From Providencia alcalifaciens DSM 30120 (GTDB taxonomy: Bacteria > Pseudomonadota > Gammaproteobacteria > Enterobacterales > Enterobacteriaceae): a stretch of DNA of 64,000 nucleotides. Position numbers and translations under genes: made by a program. Shown piece after piece: positions 23,242 through 35,095 of this stretch (position 1 is the stretch's first letter; each line of letters starts with the position of its first letter). The notes under the pieces are model-generated. The model did no database searches. It was not told the DNA's origin and was given only the letters and a program-made list of their open reading frames with translations. The stretch is taken from assembly GCF_000173415.1 (NCBI RefSeq), contig NZ_ABXW01000070.1, positions 1 through 64,000 of the forward strand. Direction: 5' to 3'.

Positions 23242-23621
23242 GGGACTCCTGATCTTGTGCTGTTGGCAGGATGCCACCCCGCTTCTGGTGAACGGTTAAC
23301 AAACTGCGCTGGATTTCCTGTAATAAAATTTCAGTCGGCTAGAATTATGTTTTGTGATGCAGACCGCGAATTTCACCCTGTACCCTATATTCATATCAGA
23401 AAAAAAGTGCTTTGGGTGATTTTTATGAAATTTAATTACAGCTCTATTTTTATTAATTTTTCTTATTTAAGTATTGTTTCAGCGCAATCTATCGTCGATT
23501 CAGCACTTTTAAGTCATGAATCTTACTTAAGAATAAAATAGGAATGAGAAAATTTGAGAAACAGCGTTAGCGCACGAGTCAATCTACCCCGTGCGCCTTG
23601 GATAATAACGGGTAATGCCGT
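23242..23621. other. ppc-metL intergenic region
   Basis: 380 bases between the start of ppc and the end of metL, both on the minus strand. They should contain the ppc promoter. A GC-rich inverted repeat (about 23570-23595, GCGCACG..CGTGCGC) lies just after metL but lacks a clear T-run. An overlapping reading frame at 23230-23541 on the plus strand shows no recognisable protein. Confidence 0.5.
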
Positions 23622-26066
23622 TTATAAAAGCTGAGAAAGTCGATTCAGGTCTGACTGAATTGCACCGGCAGTCACATCTCGTCCAGCCCCCGGACCACGA
23701 ATGACTAATGGGTTATCACGGTACCAACGGCTTTCTATAGCAAATACGTTGTCGCCCGGTAATAAAGACGCAAGAGGATGCTCAGGTTTAACCGCCTCAA
23801 CCCCCACTTTCGCTTTGCCTTTTACCGCATCAAAACGCGCCACGTAACGCAGAACCAGTCCCAATTCACGTGCTGCTTCTAAGCGCTGCTGCATCTGCTC
23901 GTTAATCACCGCACTATTTTCGAAGAATTCATCCAGTGAACCCGTTTCGGCTTGCGCTGGCACTAAAGATTCCACACGAACCTCATCAGGCTCAATATCA
24001 TAGCCCGCTTCTCGCGCTAGAATAATCAGCTTGCGCATAACATCTTGCCCAGACAAATCAATGCGAGGATCTGGCTCCGTTAATCCTTGTTGCCACGCTT
24101 GCTCCACTAATTCACTGAATGGTACCGAGCCATCAAATTGTAAGAATAACCATGATAATGTCCCAGAGAAGATCCCGCTGATCGCCAAAATGGCATCACC
24201 GCTTTCTTTGAGATCACGCACGGCGTAGTTGATCGGTAAGCCAGCACCAACAGTTGCATTGTACAGCCAGTGACGCCCTGTTTTGGCGAATGCGTCACGA
24301 ATGTCACGATACTGCTGAGTGGGTGCCGCACCCGCTATCTTATTTGCACTGATCACATGGAAACCGTAACTGGCAAAATCCACATAACTATTAGCCAATT
24401 CACCACTGGCCGTCACATCCAACACAATCAAGTCATCGTATGGGTGTGCTCGCATCCATAAAAACAGATTATCGTCCTGATGCTCCACCGCTTCATCATC
24501 AAAGAAGGCTAACGCACGACTTGGATCAATACCTTGGTAATTCAGTAAGCTACGACGGCTATCGACAACTCCCGCCAGCACAAAATCAAAATCACTGCGT
24601 GCTGAAATATTTTGCTGCTCGACTGAAAACAGCTCTAGCCAACGAGCTCCGATATTGCCTTTCCCAAACAACACTAAGCCAATACGCTTTTCGGCGCGGA
24701 ATAAGCTTTGGTGCATTCCTTGAATAATATGTTCAGTTTGATTAGTACGCAGTACCGCAACTAAGCTAATGCCATCTTCTGAGTGCCAGATAAACTCAAC
24801 CGGCTGTCCTTTGAGTTCTTCATAGAAACGGTGGCTGTGCAGTGGTTTTTTACACACGCCAGCACCGACCAGAGCGACCAGAGAAAAACCTTCACGTAAT
24901 GAAAGCGACCCCGGTAGCGCAGCTTCTTCCAACACATTCAATGCGCTTTCCACCACTTCTGAGGTGTAGCAAAGCTGCAAAATTGCACGATCGTGGTGGA
25001 TGCCCCGCGCCAGTGGGCGAAGCTGTACGCGCTTTAATAATAAATCCACATCTTTGCAAATCTGATTAAAGTCGCGACCTGCTGCAATACGCAACTCAAT
25101 TAAGCAAACATCATTGTGACTAGTGACAATTTTTGCGCCTGTACCTGATGCTAATACACGCTCAATTTTAGTCGAGCCTTGTTCTGGCTGGTAGCTACAG
25201 CGCAGCTGCAAATCAATATTACTGACCGAAACGGGCTGTAAAGTACGCGTGTGCAATACAGGTGCAGCAAGGCGAGCCAATTCACTCGCTTCATCTAAAC
25301 GTAAAAGTGGGAGCAAACACGCATCCTTGACCTTACGAGGGTCGGCGCTGTATACCCCTGCGACATCACTCCAAATCGTCACTTTATCCACATCCGCTAA
25401 TGCCCCAACTTGGGTTGCGGAATAGTCGCTACCATTACGACCTAAAAGGACAGTTTCACCTTTTTGGTTACGGGAAATAAAGCCTGTTACCACAAGACGG
25501 CGTTGCGGATATTGCACGAGTAGTTGCTGTAACAGCTGGCGAGACTGAATTTCATCCACTTGAGGCTGAGCCGCTCTTTCTGCACGTAGAAATGCGCGTG
25601 CATCCAACCAAGCGCTTGCCATATCAAACTGTTCTAGTACAGCGGACATGAGCCGTGCAGACCAAATTTCACCGTGTCCGACGACTTCAGCATAAGTGGC
25701 ATCATTGATGGGTTTGTCCAATAAACTGCTGAGTCGCTCTAAATCTGCGATAAAAAGTGAATTTAATTCGTCTGCCTGCGCTTCCGGTAATAAACCGGTG
25801 ATCAAATCTTGTTGATAACGGCGCAGTGTTTGCTGCACTTGATGAGCCGAAATGCGGTCACTCTGACTCAATTTTAGCCAACTAATCAGCTGGTTTGTGG
25901 TACTCCCTGCCGCAGAAACAACCATTAAATCGCCGGGTTGGCTATAGTTCGCCATAATGGTAGCAACACGCTGATAACATTTCACATCAGCTAAACTACT
26001 TCCCCCAAACTTATGTAACTGTCGGTGACAAGGGATCACCTCAAATGCTGTTATTGCACTCATCAA
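23622..26066 (-). CDS. metL: Bifunctional aspartokinase / homoserine dehydrogenase II
   Basis: Catalyses the first and third steps from aspartate to homoserine for methionine. The 814-residue fusion has an N-terminal aspartokinase domain (HKFGGSSLADV about residues 17-27; LLGRNGSDYSATQ), a central regulatory region, and a C-terminal homoserine dehydrogenase with the Rossmann motif LFGKGNIGARWLELF, then ANKIAG and NATVGAGLPI. Ends like E. coli MetL (DLNRLSQLL). Two adjacent ATGs are possible starts; the first has a GGAG RBS 6 bases away. Lies 14 bases after metB, so the two form an operon. Confidence 0.96.
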   Translation of the reverse strand: MMSAITAFEVIPCHRQLHKFGGSSLADVKCYQRVATIMANYSQPGDLMVVSAAGSTTNQLISWLKLSQSDRISAHQVQQTLRRYQQDLITGLLPEAQADELNSLFIADLERLSSLLDKPINDATYAEVVGHGEIWSARLMSAVLEQFDMASAWLDARAFLRAERAAQPQVDEIQSRQLLQQLLVQYPQRRLVVTGFISRNQKGETVLLGRNGSDYSATQVGALADVDKVTIWSDVAGVYSADPRKVKDACLLPLLRLDEASELARLAAPVLHTRTLQPVSVSNIDLQLRCSYQPEQGSTKIERVLASGTGAKIVTSHNDVCLIELRIAAGRDFNQICKDVDLLLKRVQLRPLARGIHHDRAILQLCYTSEVVESALNVLEEAALPGSLSLREGFSLVALVGAGVCKKPLHSHRFYEELKGQPVEFIWHSEDGISLVAVLRTNQTEHIIQGMHQSLFRAEKRIGLVLFGKGNIGARWLELFSVEQQNISARSDFDFVLAGVVDSRRSLLNYQGIDPSRALAFFDDEAVEHQDDNLFLWMRAHPYDDLIVLDVTASGELANSYVDFASYGFHVISANKIAGAAPTQQYRDIRDAFAKTGRHWLYNATVGAGLPINYAVRDLKESGDAILAISGIFSGTLSWLFLQFDGSVPFSELVEQAWQQGLTEPDPRIDLSGQDVMRKLIILAREAGYDIEPDEVRVESLVPAQAETGSLDEFFENSAVINEQMQQRLEAARELGLVLRYVARFDAVKGKAKVGVEAVKPEHPLASLLPGDNVFAIESRWYRDNPLVIRGPGAGRDVTAGAIQSDLNRLSQLL

Positions 26067-26080
26067 AAACTCCGCTAACG

Positions 26081-27235
26081 TTATGACGCAACCTTAAATG
26101 CGTGGCTCAAATCTGCGATAAGATCCTGACTATCTTCTAGACCAACCGAAATGCGCAGTAAACTATCCGTAATACCTGCTGCAGCTCGCGCTTCAGAAGA
26201 CATGCCGGCATGGGTCATGGTCGCCGTATGGGAAATCAAGGTTTCTACACCACCGAGAGATTCCGCTAATGTAAATAGAGTCAGCGCATGTAAAAATTGA
26301 CGAATTTGCGCTGCATCTCCTGCAAATTCAAAACTTAACATTGCTCCAAAACCTGCTTGTTGTGCGGCAGCAATGTGATGTCCCGGATGATCACTCAAAG
26401 CAGGATAATATATTTTCTTCACCAGTGGCTGAGTTTTAAGATATTTTACGATTTCACCCGCATTGGATTGCTGCTGTTTTATACGAGGTAGTAATGTTCT
26501 CATGCCTCGAAGTAATAAATAACTGTCGAATGCGCCCCCAGTGACACCAATATTATTCGCCCACCATGCTAATTCTAGAGCCCATTTCTCTTCCTTGGCA
26601 ATCACAGCCCCCGCAATAATATCTGAATGACCATTAAGATATTTTGTACAAGAATGTACAACAAAATCAGCGCCTAACGCTAACGGTTGCTGTAATGCGG
26701 GACTTAAAAAGGTGTTGTCCACCACCACTAATGCCCCGACTTGGTGCGCCAATGCTGCAATATGCTGGATATCGTAAATCCTCAGGAGGGGATTACTGGG
26801 TGTTTCGATGAGGACAAGTTTCGGCTTTTTCGCCAGCGCAGCTTGTAATGCTGACTCATCGCTTTGATCTACAAATTCAACCTGATAAGCTCCCTTTTGG
26901 CTCAAGCTGTTGAACAATCGATAACTTCCGCCATAACAGTCATGAGGGGCAACGAGCAGATCGCCCGGCTGCAATAATACCGTGCATAATAGATGGAGAG
27001 CTGACATTCCACTGTTAGTCATTACGGCACCACTTCCCCCTTCCAGCTGCGCCAGTGTCCGCTGTACGATATCTCGCCCAGGATTACCACGACGAGAATA
27101 GTCATGCGCTCTCGGCTCATTAAAATCGGTAAAGTTATAGGTGCTGGATAAATAGATGGGAGGGACAACGCAACCAAATTGCGAGTCTTCATTCAGTCCA
27201 TTATGTATCGCGATAGTGGATGGCTTGTATGTCAT
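26081..27235 (-). CDS. metB: Cystathionine gamma-synthase
   Basis: PLP enzyme joining O-succinylhomoserine and cysteine to give cystathionine. The 384-residue Cys/Met-metabolism family protein has SRRGNPGRD, APHDCYGGSYRLF, the PLP-lysine motif HSCTKYLNGHSD, and TLAESLGGVETLISH. The start at the ATG of MTYKPSTIAIHNGLN follows GGAGAG and matches the E. coli N-terminus; a 10-codon upstream extension is unlikely. First gene of metBL, with MetJ boxes about 50 bases upstream. Confidence 0.96.
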   Translation of the reverse strand: MTYKPSTIAIHNGLNEDSQFGCVVPPIYLSSTYNFTDFNEPRAHDYSRRGNPGRDIVQRTLAQLEGGSGAVMTNSGMSALHLLCTVLLQPGDLLVAPHDCYGGSYRLFNSLSQKGAYQVEFVDQSDESALQAALAKKPKLVLIETPSNPLLRIYDIQHIAALAHQVGALVVVDNTFLSPALQQPLALGADFVVHSCTKYLNGHSDIIAGAVIAKEEKWALELAWWANNIGVTGGAFDSYLLLRGMRTLLPRIKQQQSNAGEIVKYLKTQPLVKKIYYPALSDHPGHHIAAAQQAGFGAMLSFEFAGDAAQIRQFLHALTLFTLAESLGGVETLISHTATMTHAGMSSEARAAAGITDSLLRISVGLEDSQDLIADLSHAFKVAS

Positions 27236-27285
27236 AAACGTCTCTCCAAGTATGGGATAGCTCAAATCATACTCAAAGCAAATTT

Positions 27286-27325
27286 AGACGTCAACATGTC
27301 CGGACGTCTAAACCTCTTTACGTTT
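27286..27325. promoter_or_regulatory. MetJ operator in the metB-metJ region
   Basis: Five consecutive 8-bp met boxes, AGACGTCA, ACATGTCC, GGACGTCT, AAACCTCT and TTACGTTT. The first and third are near consensus. It lies between divergent metB and metJ, consistent with repression of metBL and autoregulation of metJ. Confidence 0.88.
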
Positions 27326-27561
27326 ATAACAACTAATGGAATAATCAGCCATAATAATTATGTGCCAATGGATAGTTGAATCCCGTTTCTGGCGCAATAA
27401 TGGCTTTAATTTGTTGATTATTAAATGTATTTAATAATGATTTATGCCATTTGCTCTTAACCTGTATGTCGAGAATGTCTTGAAAAAAATTCATCTTCAG
27501 AATTTTGAAATGGGCACTCGCATATGACTTTTATTATTAATGAACATATCCAAGGTATCTC

Positions 27562-27879
27562 ATGGCTGAATGGAATGGTGAATATGTCAGTCCGTATGCT
27601 GAACATGGCAAAAAAAGCGAGCAAGTCAAAAAAATCACAGTATCTATTCCTTTAAAGGTACTAAAAATTTTGACGGATGAACGTACACGTCGTCAGGTCA
27701 ATAACTTGCGCCACGCGACTAACAGTGAGTTACTGTGCGAAGCCTTTTTGCATGCGTTTACTGGTCAACCTCTGCCGGATGATGATGATCTGCGCAAAGA
27801 GCGTAGTGATGAGATTCCTGAAGCAGCAAAAGGAATCATGCGCGAGCTCGGTATTGACCCAGATACTTGGGAATATTAA
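27562..27879 (+). CDS. metJ: Methionine repressor MetJ
   Basis: 105-residue ribbon-helix-helix repressor that binds met boxes with S-adenosylmethionine as corepressor. Almost identical to E. coli MetJ: the beta-strand [12 protein letters not shown] contacts DNA, and helices follow at [28 protein letters not shown]. Ends EDTWEY-like (PDTWEY). Divergent from metBL. Its targets in this window are the two operators at metF and metB. Confidence 0.97.
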   Translation: MAEWNGEYVSPYAEHGKKSEQVKKITVSIPLKVLKILTDERTRRQVNNLRHATNSELLCEAFLHAFTGQPLPDDDDLRKERSDEIPEAAKGIMRELGIDPDTWEY

Positions 27880-28241
27880 ATCCCTCGGCAATTTTTTAAC
27901 ACTCGACACGCAAATGCGAGTCGAGTGTGGTCCACCCTACGCTTTATCTAGTCATATCCCTCATTAATTCTCATTATCTTCATACTGTTAAGCAAACTCA
28001 TTTACTGCCGATAACCAATGTGCACTTATCATCACGGGTTAATCTCTCAAACCTTTAATTCGTCAAATAAGGTGTGATTATTTTTTCCTATAAAGGTTAT
28101 TTTTACAGCCAAGTGCTTAATGATATTAAAAATAATAAAGCATGCTGTGTATAACAATTTTATAGGAATACAGCATAGATAAAAAATCGTTATCTATACT
28201 CATATTGCGCGATCCGATTACACAGCTAAATGGAATTTATA
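27880..28241. other. metJ to opacity-protein intergenic region
   Basis: 362 bases. An inverted repeat ACACTCGAC..GTCGAGTGT (about 27900-27929) could form a 9-bp stem after metJ but has no T-run, so I am not calling it a terminator. The rest is AT-rich and probably holds the promoter of the downstream outer-membrane gene. Confidence 0.5.
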
Positions 28242-28967
28242 ATGAAAAAAATTATTGCGGTATCTTTACTCAGTTTAGTGTCTAGCACAGCCATTGCGGG
28301 CGTAGAAAGCCTGTATGTTTCAGGTAAAATGGGCGCTTCCATTGTTCAAGTATCAAACCAAAAATGGTTAACCAGTGATAACGAATTTGAAAAAACCAAT
28401 CTCGGAAATACTCATGATTCGGTTTTCGGTGGCAATATCGCCGTCGGTTATGACTTTGCTAAAACCACTAAGTTACCTATCCGTACTGAACTTGAATTTG
28501 GCATGAAAGAAAAAGCATCAATAAATCATAATCTTGAATCGTTCAATGACCCAGGAGTTCTCAGCAGTTCCGATGACGCCAAAACGGACATCACATTAAA
28601 TACTGTGATGGTCAATACATACTATGATTTTAAGAATGCCACTAAATTTACCCCATATGTCAGCGTTGGGTTGGGCATGGCAAGTATCAACCATAAAATG
28701 CGCTATGACTATAATGAGCATATTGTGAGTTTGAATCAGTATACTCATGAGCAATATACCCAATCCAAAACCACCAATAACTTTGCATGGAGCGTTGGGT
28801 TAGGTTCGCAATATCGAGTGAATAACCATTTTTCGTTAGATATGGGATATCGCTTCTTAGATGCAGGGAAATCTGAAGCGAATTACTACGCAGATGACCA
28901 AAAAAACACGTCAAAAGTAAAAGTGAGAAGCCATGATATTATGTTTGGTGTAACTTACCGTTTCTAA
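28242..28967 (+). CDS. Opacity-type outer-membrane beta-barrel protein (copy 1)
   Basis: 241 residues starting MKKIIAVSLLSLV with a signal peptide cleaved after AIA. The mature protein is an eight-strand-barrel type: alternating strands (LYVSGKMGAS, FGGNIAVGYDF, LPIRTELEFGM, TPYVSVGLGMAS, FAWSVGLGSQYRV, FSLDMGYRFLDAG, SHDIMFGVTYRF) with long variable extracellular loops and a C-terminal phenylalanine. This fits the opacity porin / OMP_b-brl families of small surface barrels. Function is unknown; such proteins often mediate adhesion or serum resistance. A paralogue follows directly. An in-frame ATG four codons upstream is less likely. Confidence 0.82.
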   Translation: MKKIIAVSLLSLVSSTAIAGVESLYVSGKMGASIVQVSNQKWLTSDNEFEKTNLGNTHDSVFGGNIAVGYDFAKTTKLPIRTELEFGMKEKASINHNLESFNDPGVLSSSDDAKTDITLNTVMVNTYYDFKNATKFTPYVSVGLGMASINHKMRYDYNEHIVSLNQYTHEQYTQSKTTNNFAWSVGLGSQYRVNNHFSLDMGYRFLDAGKSEANYYADDQKNTSKVKVRSHDIMFGVTYRF

Positions 28968-29225
28968 GTATTTTTCGTACGCACCTTAATAGATATCATT
29001 GAGGTGCCCAACTCTATAATTGAACATTAAATTCAAATATTCATATTAAGACTTAAATTAATTCTTAATATTAGGTGATTATCAGAATTTACATCTAATA
29101 ACTATTCATTTTATTCTCTCTTTTTAGTTCAATACCTCAAAGTTTCTTACGCTGACTATAACCTCTCCTACATCACTTATACTCCAGTTAAGTTTCTATC
29201 TGGAATAATTAACTGGTGCTTAATA

Positions 29226-29960
29226 ATGAAAAATTTACTTTTAGCTTTGAGTTGCTTGTTGTTTGCTAATTTAGCAATAGCATCCAGTCATAATGGTGTT
29301 TATATATCAAGTAAAATTGGTGTATCGGTATTGAATATGTATGATTCTAAATTCGAATACAGTAATGAAAAAAAATCTGATTTCAGAGCCTTAAAATTTA
29401 ATGATAAAAGTCACCCTGCTTTTGGTAATTTTATCGGTATTGGCTATGATTTTTATGACCAATTTTCAGTACCTATACGCACTGAGCTAGAAGTGGGTAT
29501 GCGAGGGAAAGTTAGCGATACGCACAGCCTTAATGCACTTTCTACCGTTCCAAATAGTTCCGCGGATATGAAAAACGAAGCCACACTGACCACACTAATG
29601 CTAAATGGTTATTATGATATGAAAAACCAAACCGCATTTATGCCTTATATTTCCTTTGGACTTGGACTTGCCAGTACTCGCTATGAGAATACACAACACT
29701 CTGAGTTTGAAATTTTTGGCCTCAAACAAAATTCTAACCAATCAAGATCTGAGAGGATTAATAAATTAGCTTGGAGCTTAGGAATGGGCGGTCGATATGC
29801 TTTCAGTGACAACCTCTCATTTGACTTGGGCTATCGATTTACCGAAGCCGGTAAATATAAAATATCCATGCCAAATTCTTTCGACAAAGATGCCACGGAC
29901 ACCTCAACCATAAACCTAGCCAGCCACGATTTTATGTTTGGTGTTGTTTACCGATTCTAA
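29226..29960 (+). CDS. Opacity-type outer-membrane beta-barrel protein (copy 2)
   Basis: 244 residues with signal peptide MKNLLLALSCLLFANLAIAS. The strand pattern is the same as in copy 1: VYISSKIGVS, GNFIGIGYDF, VPIRTELEVGM, MPYISFGLGLAS, LAWSLGMGGRYAF, LSFDLGYRFTEAGKY, SHDFMFGVVYRF. Strands are well conserved between the copies while the loops (residues around 40-60, 95-115, 155-175) differ, as expected for surface-exposed regions after a tandem duplication. It has its own 258-base upstream gap, so it may be regulated separately from copy 1. A terminator follows. Confidence 0.82.
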   Translation: MKNLLLALSCLLFANLAIASSHNGVYISSKIGVSVLNMYDSKFEYSNEKKSDFRALKFNDKSHPAFGNFIGIGYDFYDQFSVPIRTELEVGMRGKVSDTHSLNALSTVPNSSADMKNEATLTTLMLNGYYDMKNQTAFMPYISFGLGLASTRYENTQHSEFEIFGLKQNSNQSRSERINKLAWSLGMGGRYAFSDNLSFDLGYRFTEAGKYKISMPNSFDKDATDTSTINLASHDFMFGVVYRF

Positions 29961-29988
29961 CATCAAGATATACGCTAGTTTTAAGCAA

Positions 29989-30021
29989 TAAAAAAACCTG
30001 TTCAATGAACAGGTTTTTTTT
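29989..30021. terminator. Bidirectional terminator before rpmE
   Basis: CCTGTTC-AAT-GAACAGG flanked by A7 and T8, between convergent opacity gene 2 and rpmE. Confidence 0.92.
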
Positions 30022-30060
30022 ACTGAATACGTTAAATCAACTTCAACGTGACAGGTTCGA

Positions 30061-30276
30061 TTACTTTTTAGAACCTGGGATGCTGAAACGCTGGTTGAAG
30101 CGATCAACACGACCACCAGTAGCAACATCACGTTGTTTACCAGTATAGAACGGGTGGCAGTTACCACAAACGTCCAGGTTCAGAGAGTGACCAGCTGTTG
30201 AGTTAATTTTCATTACGTTGCCGCAAGAACAAGTTGCAGTAACTTCTTCGTATTTCGGGTGAATACCTTTTTTCAT
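30061..30276 (-). CDS. rpmE: 50S ribosomal protein L31 (zinc-binding form)
   Basis: 71 residues beginning [20 protein letters not shown]. The four zinc-ligand cysteines (C16, C18, C37, C40) are present, so this is the C+ form rather than the zinc-free paralogue YkgM. The start is set by homology and a GAGGTTCTCCC-type RBS region; a longer reading frame upstream is not supported. Divergent from priA, the same neighbourhood as in E. coli (rpmE-priA-cytR-ftsN-hslVU). Confidence 0.97.
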   Translation of the reverse strand: MKKGIHPKYEEVTATCSCGNVMKINSTAGHSLNLDVCGNCHPFYTGKQRDVATGGRVDRFNQRFSIPGSKK

Positions 30277-30432
30277 GGGAGAACCTCTAATAAGGCCGTG
30301 TCGCCATTCCAGCCCTAACGCCGGACACCACACGTCGTGTTGATTAAATTTAGTTTATTGGCAAAACAAAATTAATTGATACCAAAGGCGGCGGATCATA
30401 CAGAAAATCTGTTTATCACGCAATGAAAATAG

Positions 30433-32700
<2,268 letters not shown>

Positions 32701-32987
32701 TCATGCTATTTACCTGAGTTTTGAGTAATGTAACTCGCTGACAATCATCACTAAACATTCTTTTTCGCTATAATCTCATGCATTCAGAATTTGGATTAAG
32801 TGATTATCACTATAACTATTTTTTAAATTTGCGAGGCAGCTCTAAAAAATGATGCAAGTCACACTTTTTATGTAAACTAGGTAACAGATATTATTGTGAA
32901 ACTCATTAGAATGTCTTTTAATTAGCTAAATGACGTGTTTGCGCCATTCAAAAAAAGCAATCGATTAACTAGACAAAGGAAGGCGTT

Positions 32988-34016
32988 GTGGAAAGTAAAA
33001 AGCACAATAATACGGCGACCATGAAAGATGTCGCTAGCGCAGCAGGAGTATCAACCGCGACAGTTTCTCGGACGTTGATGAATCCTGAAAAAGTCTCCCT
33101 ACAAACACGTCAAAAAGTTGAGCAAGCTGTCTTAGACGTGGGTTATTATCCCCATAACCTCGCCCGCAGCTATAAACGCAATGAATCCAAAACCATTCTG
33201 GCGATCGTCCCAGACATTAGCGATCCTTTCTTCAGTGATGTGATCTGTGGTATTGAAGAAATCGCCGCCCACGAAGGTTACTTCGTGCTCATTGGTGATT
33301 GTAAACATCAACAAAAACAAGAAAATGCCTTTATCAACCTTATCATCACTAAGCAAATTGATGGCATGGTATTGCTTGGCTCTAACTTACCGTTTGATGT
33401 ATCAACAGAAGAGCAAAAAAACCTACCACCAATTGTTATGGCGAACGAATTTGCCCCAGAGTTAAAACTTCCCACCGTGCATATTGATAACCTCACGGCG
33501 TCTTTCAATGCTACCCACTACCTATTAAAGCAAGGGCATAAACGCATTGCGTGCATTGCGGGTCCTGAAGAGATGCCCCATAGCCAATATCGCTTAGAAG
33601 GGTACAAAAAAGCGATGCTACGTACTGGTGAAGGGCTTAGAGAAAACTATATTGTGCGCGGCGATTTTTCCCATGAAAGCGGCGCCGAAGCATTAAAAAC
33701 ATTGCTTTCACTGCCCGAACCACCAACCGCTGTTTTTTGCCATACTGATATCATGGCATTCGGAGCCATGTGGCAAGCGAAAAAAATGGGTCTAAAAATC
33801 CCAGAGGATATCTCGTTTATCGGTTTTGATAACCTTGAGCAAGCAAAATATACGTTACCCGCACTGACGACAATCAATCACCCTCGTAGGGAAATTGGTC
33901 GCCATGCGATGCTATTGCTGCTAGAACAGCTACAAGGAAATAGTGTCACCCCAGGTTCTCGTCTCCTAGATTCTGATTTAATCGTTAGAGAGAGTACAAA
34001 AGCGCCTAAATGCTAG
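32988..34016 (+). CDS. cytR: LacI-family regulator CytR
   Basis: Repressor of nucleoside uptake and catabolism genes that works together with CRP and is released by cytidine. The 342-residue protein has the N-terminal HTH MKDVASAAGVSTATVSRTLM and a periplasmic-binding-like core with FLIGDCKH-, ANEFAPEL- and IACIAGPEEMP-type segments typical of CytR. GTG start with an AAAGGAAGG Shine-Dalgarno. In the leader, a 13-bp palindrome AGTGATTATCACT (32799-32811) and a CRP-like half-site (TGTGA on the minus strand near 32858) may be regulatory. Confidence 0.94.
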   Translation: MESKKHNNTATMKDVASAAGVSTATVSRTLMNPEKVSLQTRQKVEQAVLDVGYYPHNLARSYKRNESKTILAIVPDISDPFFSDVICGIEEIAAHEGYFVLIGDCKHQQKQENAFINLIITKQIDGMVLLGSNLPFDVSTEEQKNLPPIVMANEFAPELKLPTVHIDNLTASFNATHYLLKQGHKRIACIAGPEEMPHSQYRLEGYKKAMLRTGEGLRENYIVRGDFSHESGAEALKTLLSLPEPPTAVFCHTDIMAFGAMWQAKKMGLKIPEDISFIGFDNLEQAKYTLPALTTINHPRREIGRHAMLLLLEQLQGNSVTPGSRLLDSDLIVRESTKAPKC

Positions 34017-34088
34017 GCAAAATCGTTAAGGTTAAGTAACATATGCCTAAAATAACGATTTACAACTGACAACTAGTGAATTAATAGC

Positions 34089-34928
34089 GTGGCACAAAAA
34101 GATTATGTAGCTCGAGGACGGTCGTCCGCTCGCAAAAAAAGCAAAGGCAAATCGAAGAAAGCCCAAGGGCTACCATTAACCACGTTACTTGTGGCGGTTG
34201 CTATTGTCGTCTTATTCGTAGGAGGGCTATTCTTTATTACTCACAATAAAAAAGACGCTCCTCAAGCGAATCTCCCAACTCAAGCTGCAAAACCGGGTAG
34301 CACGCTGCCACCTAAACCTGAAGAACCTTGGCGCTATAAAAGAGAGCTCGAGGAGCCTTGGCAAGATTATACTTCGCCGGCACAACCAAACACGAATAGC
34401 GGTAATATTCGTCAGTCTGATCTCACCACCGAACAGCGCCAATTATTAGAGCAAATGGACTCCGATCGTCGCCAGCCAGTGACGAATCTGCAAGAGGTTC
34501 CATTTAATGGTAAACCTGTTCCGCGCTCCCAAGTGGTCATCAACGAACCGGTAAAACCAATTGAAACACCGACGCAGCGTAAGCCTTCTGTGGTTGAAGC
34601 TAAACCGGAGACACGCCCAGCCGCACCAGTTCAGCAGGCTCAACCGGCAATAAAACCCGAACCTAAATCCGAGCCTAAGCCCGAAACGACCCCTGTGAAT
34701 AAAATGCAGAATATGATCGTGCAATGTGGTTCATTCAAAACGGCTGAGCAAGCAGAATCTGTACGTGCAACCCTTGCCTTTGCTGGAATTGAAAGCCGTG
34801 TCACCACTGGTGGTGGCTGGCATCGCATCATGTTAGGACCTTATTCTAAGTCCACCGCCGAAAGCATGCGCGACCGCGCGGCAGGTGTTGGCGTGAGTGG
34901 TTGCATTCTTCGCGCTTCTGGGGGTTGA
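34089..34928 (+). CDS. ftsN: Cell division protein FtsN
   Basis: Late divisome protein that triggers septal peptidoglycan synthesis. Bitopic: a short basic cytoplasmic tail (KKSKGKSKKAQG), one membrane segment at about residues 29-51, a periplasmic linker rich in P, E, K and Q with KPEEPWRYKRELEEPW in the essential region, and a C-terminal SPOR domain (about 205-279, MIVQCGSFKTAEQAESVRATL) that binds denuded glycan. GTG start (MAQKDYV, as E. coli MAQRDYV). At 279 residues it is shorter than E. coli FtsN (319), mostly in the low-complexity linker. Confidence 0.95.
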   Translation: MAQKDYVARGRSSARKKSKGKSKKAQGLPLTTLLVAVAIVVLFVGGLFFITHNKKDAPQANLPTQAAKPGSTLPPKPEEPWRYKRELEEPWQDYTSPAQPNTNSGNIRQSDLTTEQRQLLEQMDSDRRQPVTNLQEVPFNGKPVPRSQVVINEPVKPIETPTQRKPSVVEAKPETRPAAPVQQAQPAIKPEPKSEPKPETTPVNKMQNMIVQCGSFKTAEQAESVRATLAFAGIESRVTTGGGWHRIMLGPYSKSTAESMRDRAAGVGVSGCILRASGG

Positions 34929-34997
34929 AAAATCCCCTCACCTCCCCCATCTACTGTTTTAACGTACTCGTAAGCAGTTATTTTTGAGCTAAATCTC

Positions 34998-35034
34998 TTT
35001 CAAGTGATAGTGAATAACTCACTATCACTTGAAA
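34998..35034. repeat. Perfect 16-bp inverted repeat before hslV
   Basis: TTTCAAGTGATAGTGA (34998-35013), a 5-base loop, and its exact complement (35019-35034), ending about 60 bases before hslV. The right arm contains CTTGAAA, the -35 sequence of sigma-32 promoters, but no good CCCAT-type -10 follows. It may be an ftsN terminator (only TTTAT follows) or a stem-loop in the hslVU 5' UTR. Confidence 0.85.
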
Positions 35035-35095
35035 TTTATCTATCAAAAAACGAAATCAACTGCATTCTTTTTGTAACAAAACCAGGGGCTAACTC

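Noticed and set aside
23230-23541. 103-codon reading frame overlapping the ppc 5' end
   Set aside because: Partly antisense to ppc and its promoter; no homology recognised and no RBS.
27899-27930. Inverted repeat after metJ as a terminator
   Set aside because: The stem is convincing but neither strand has a T-run directly after it.
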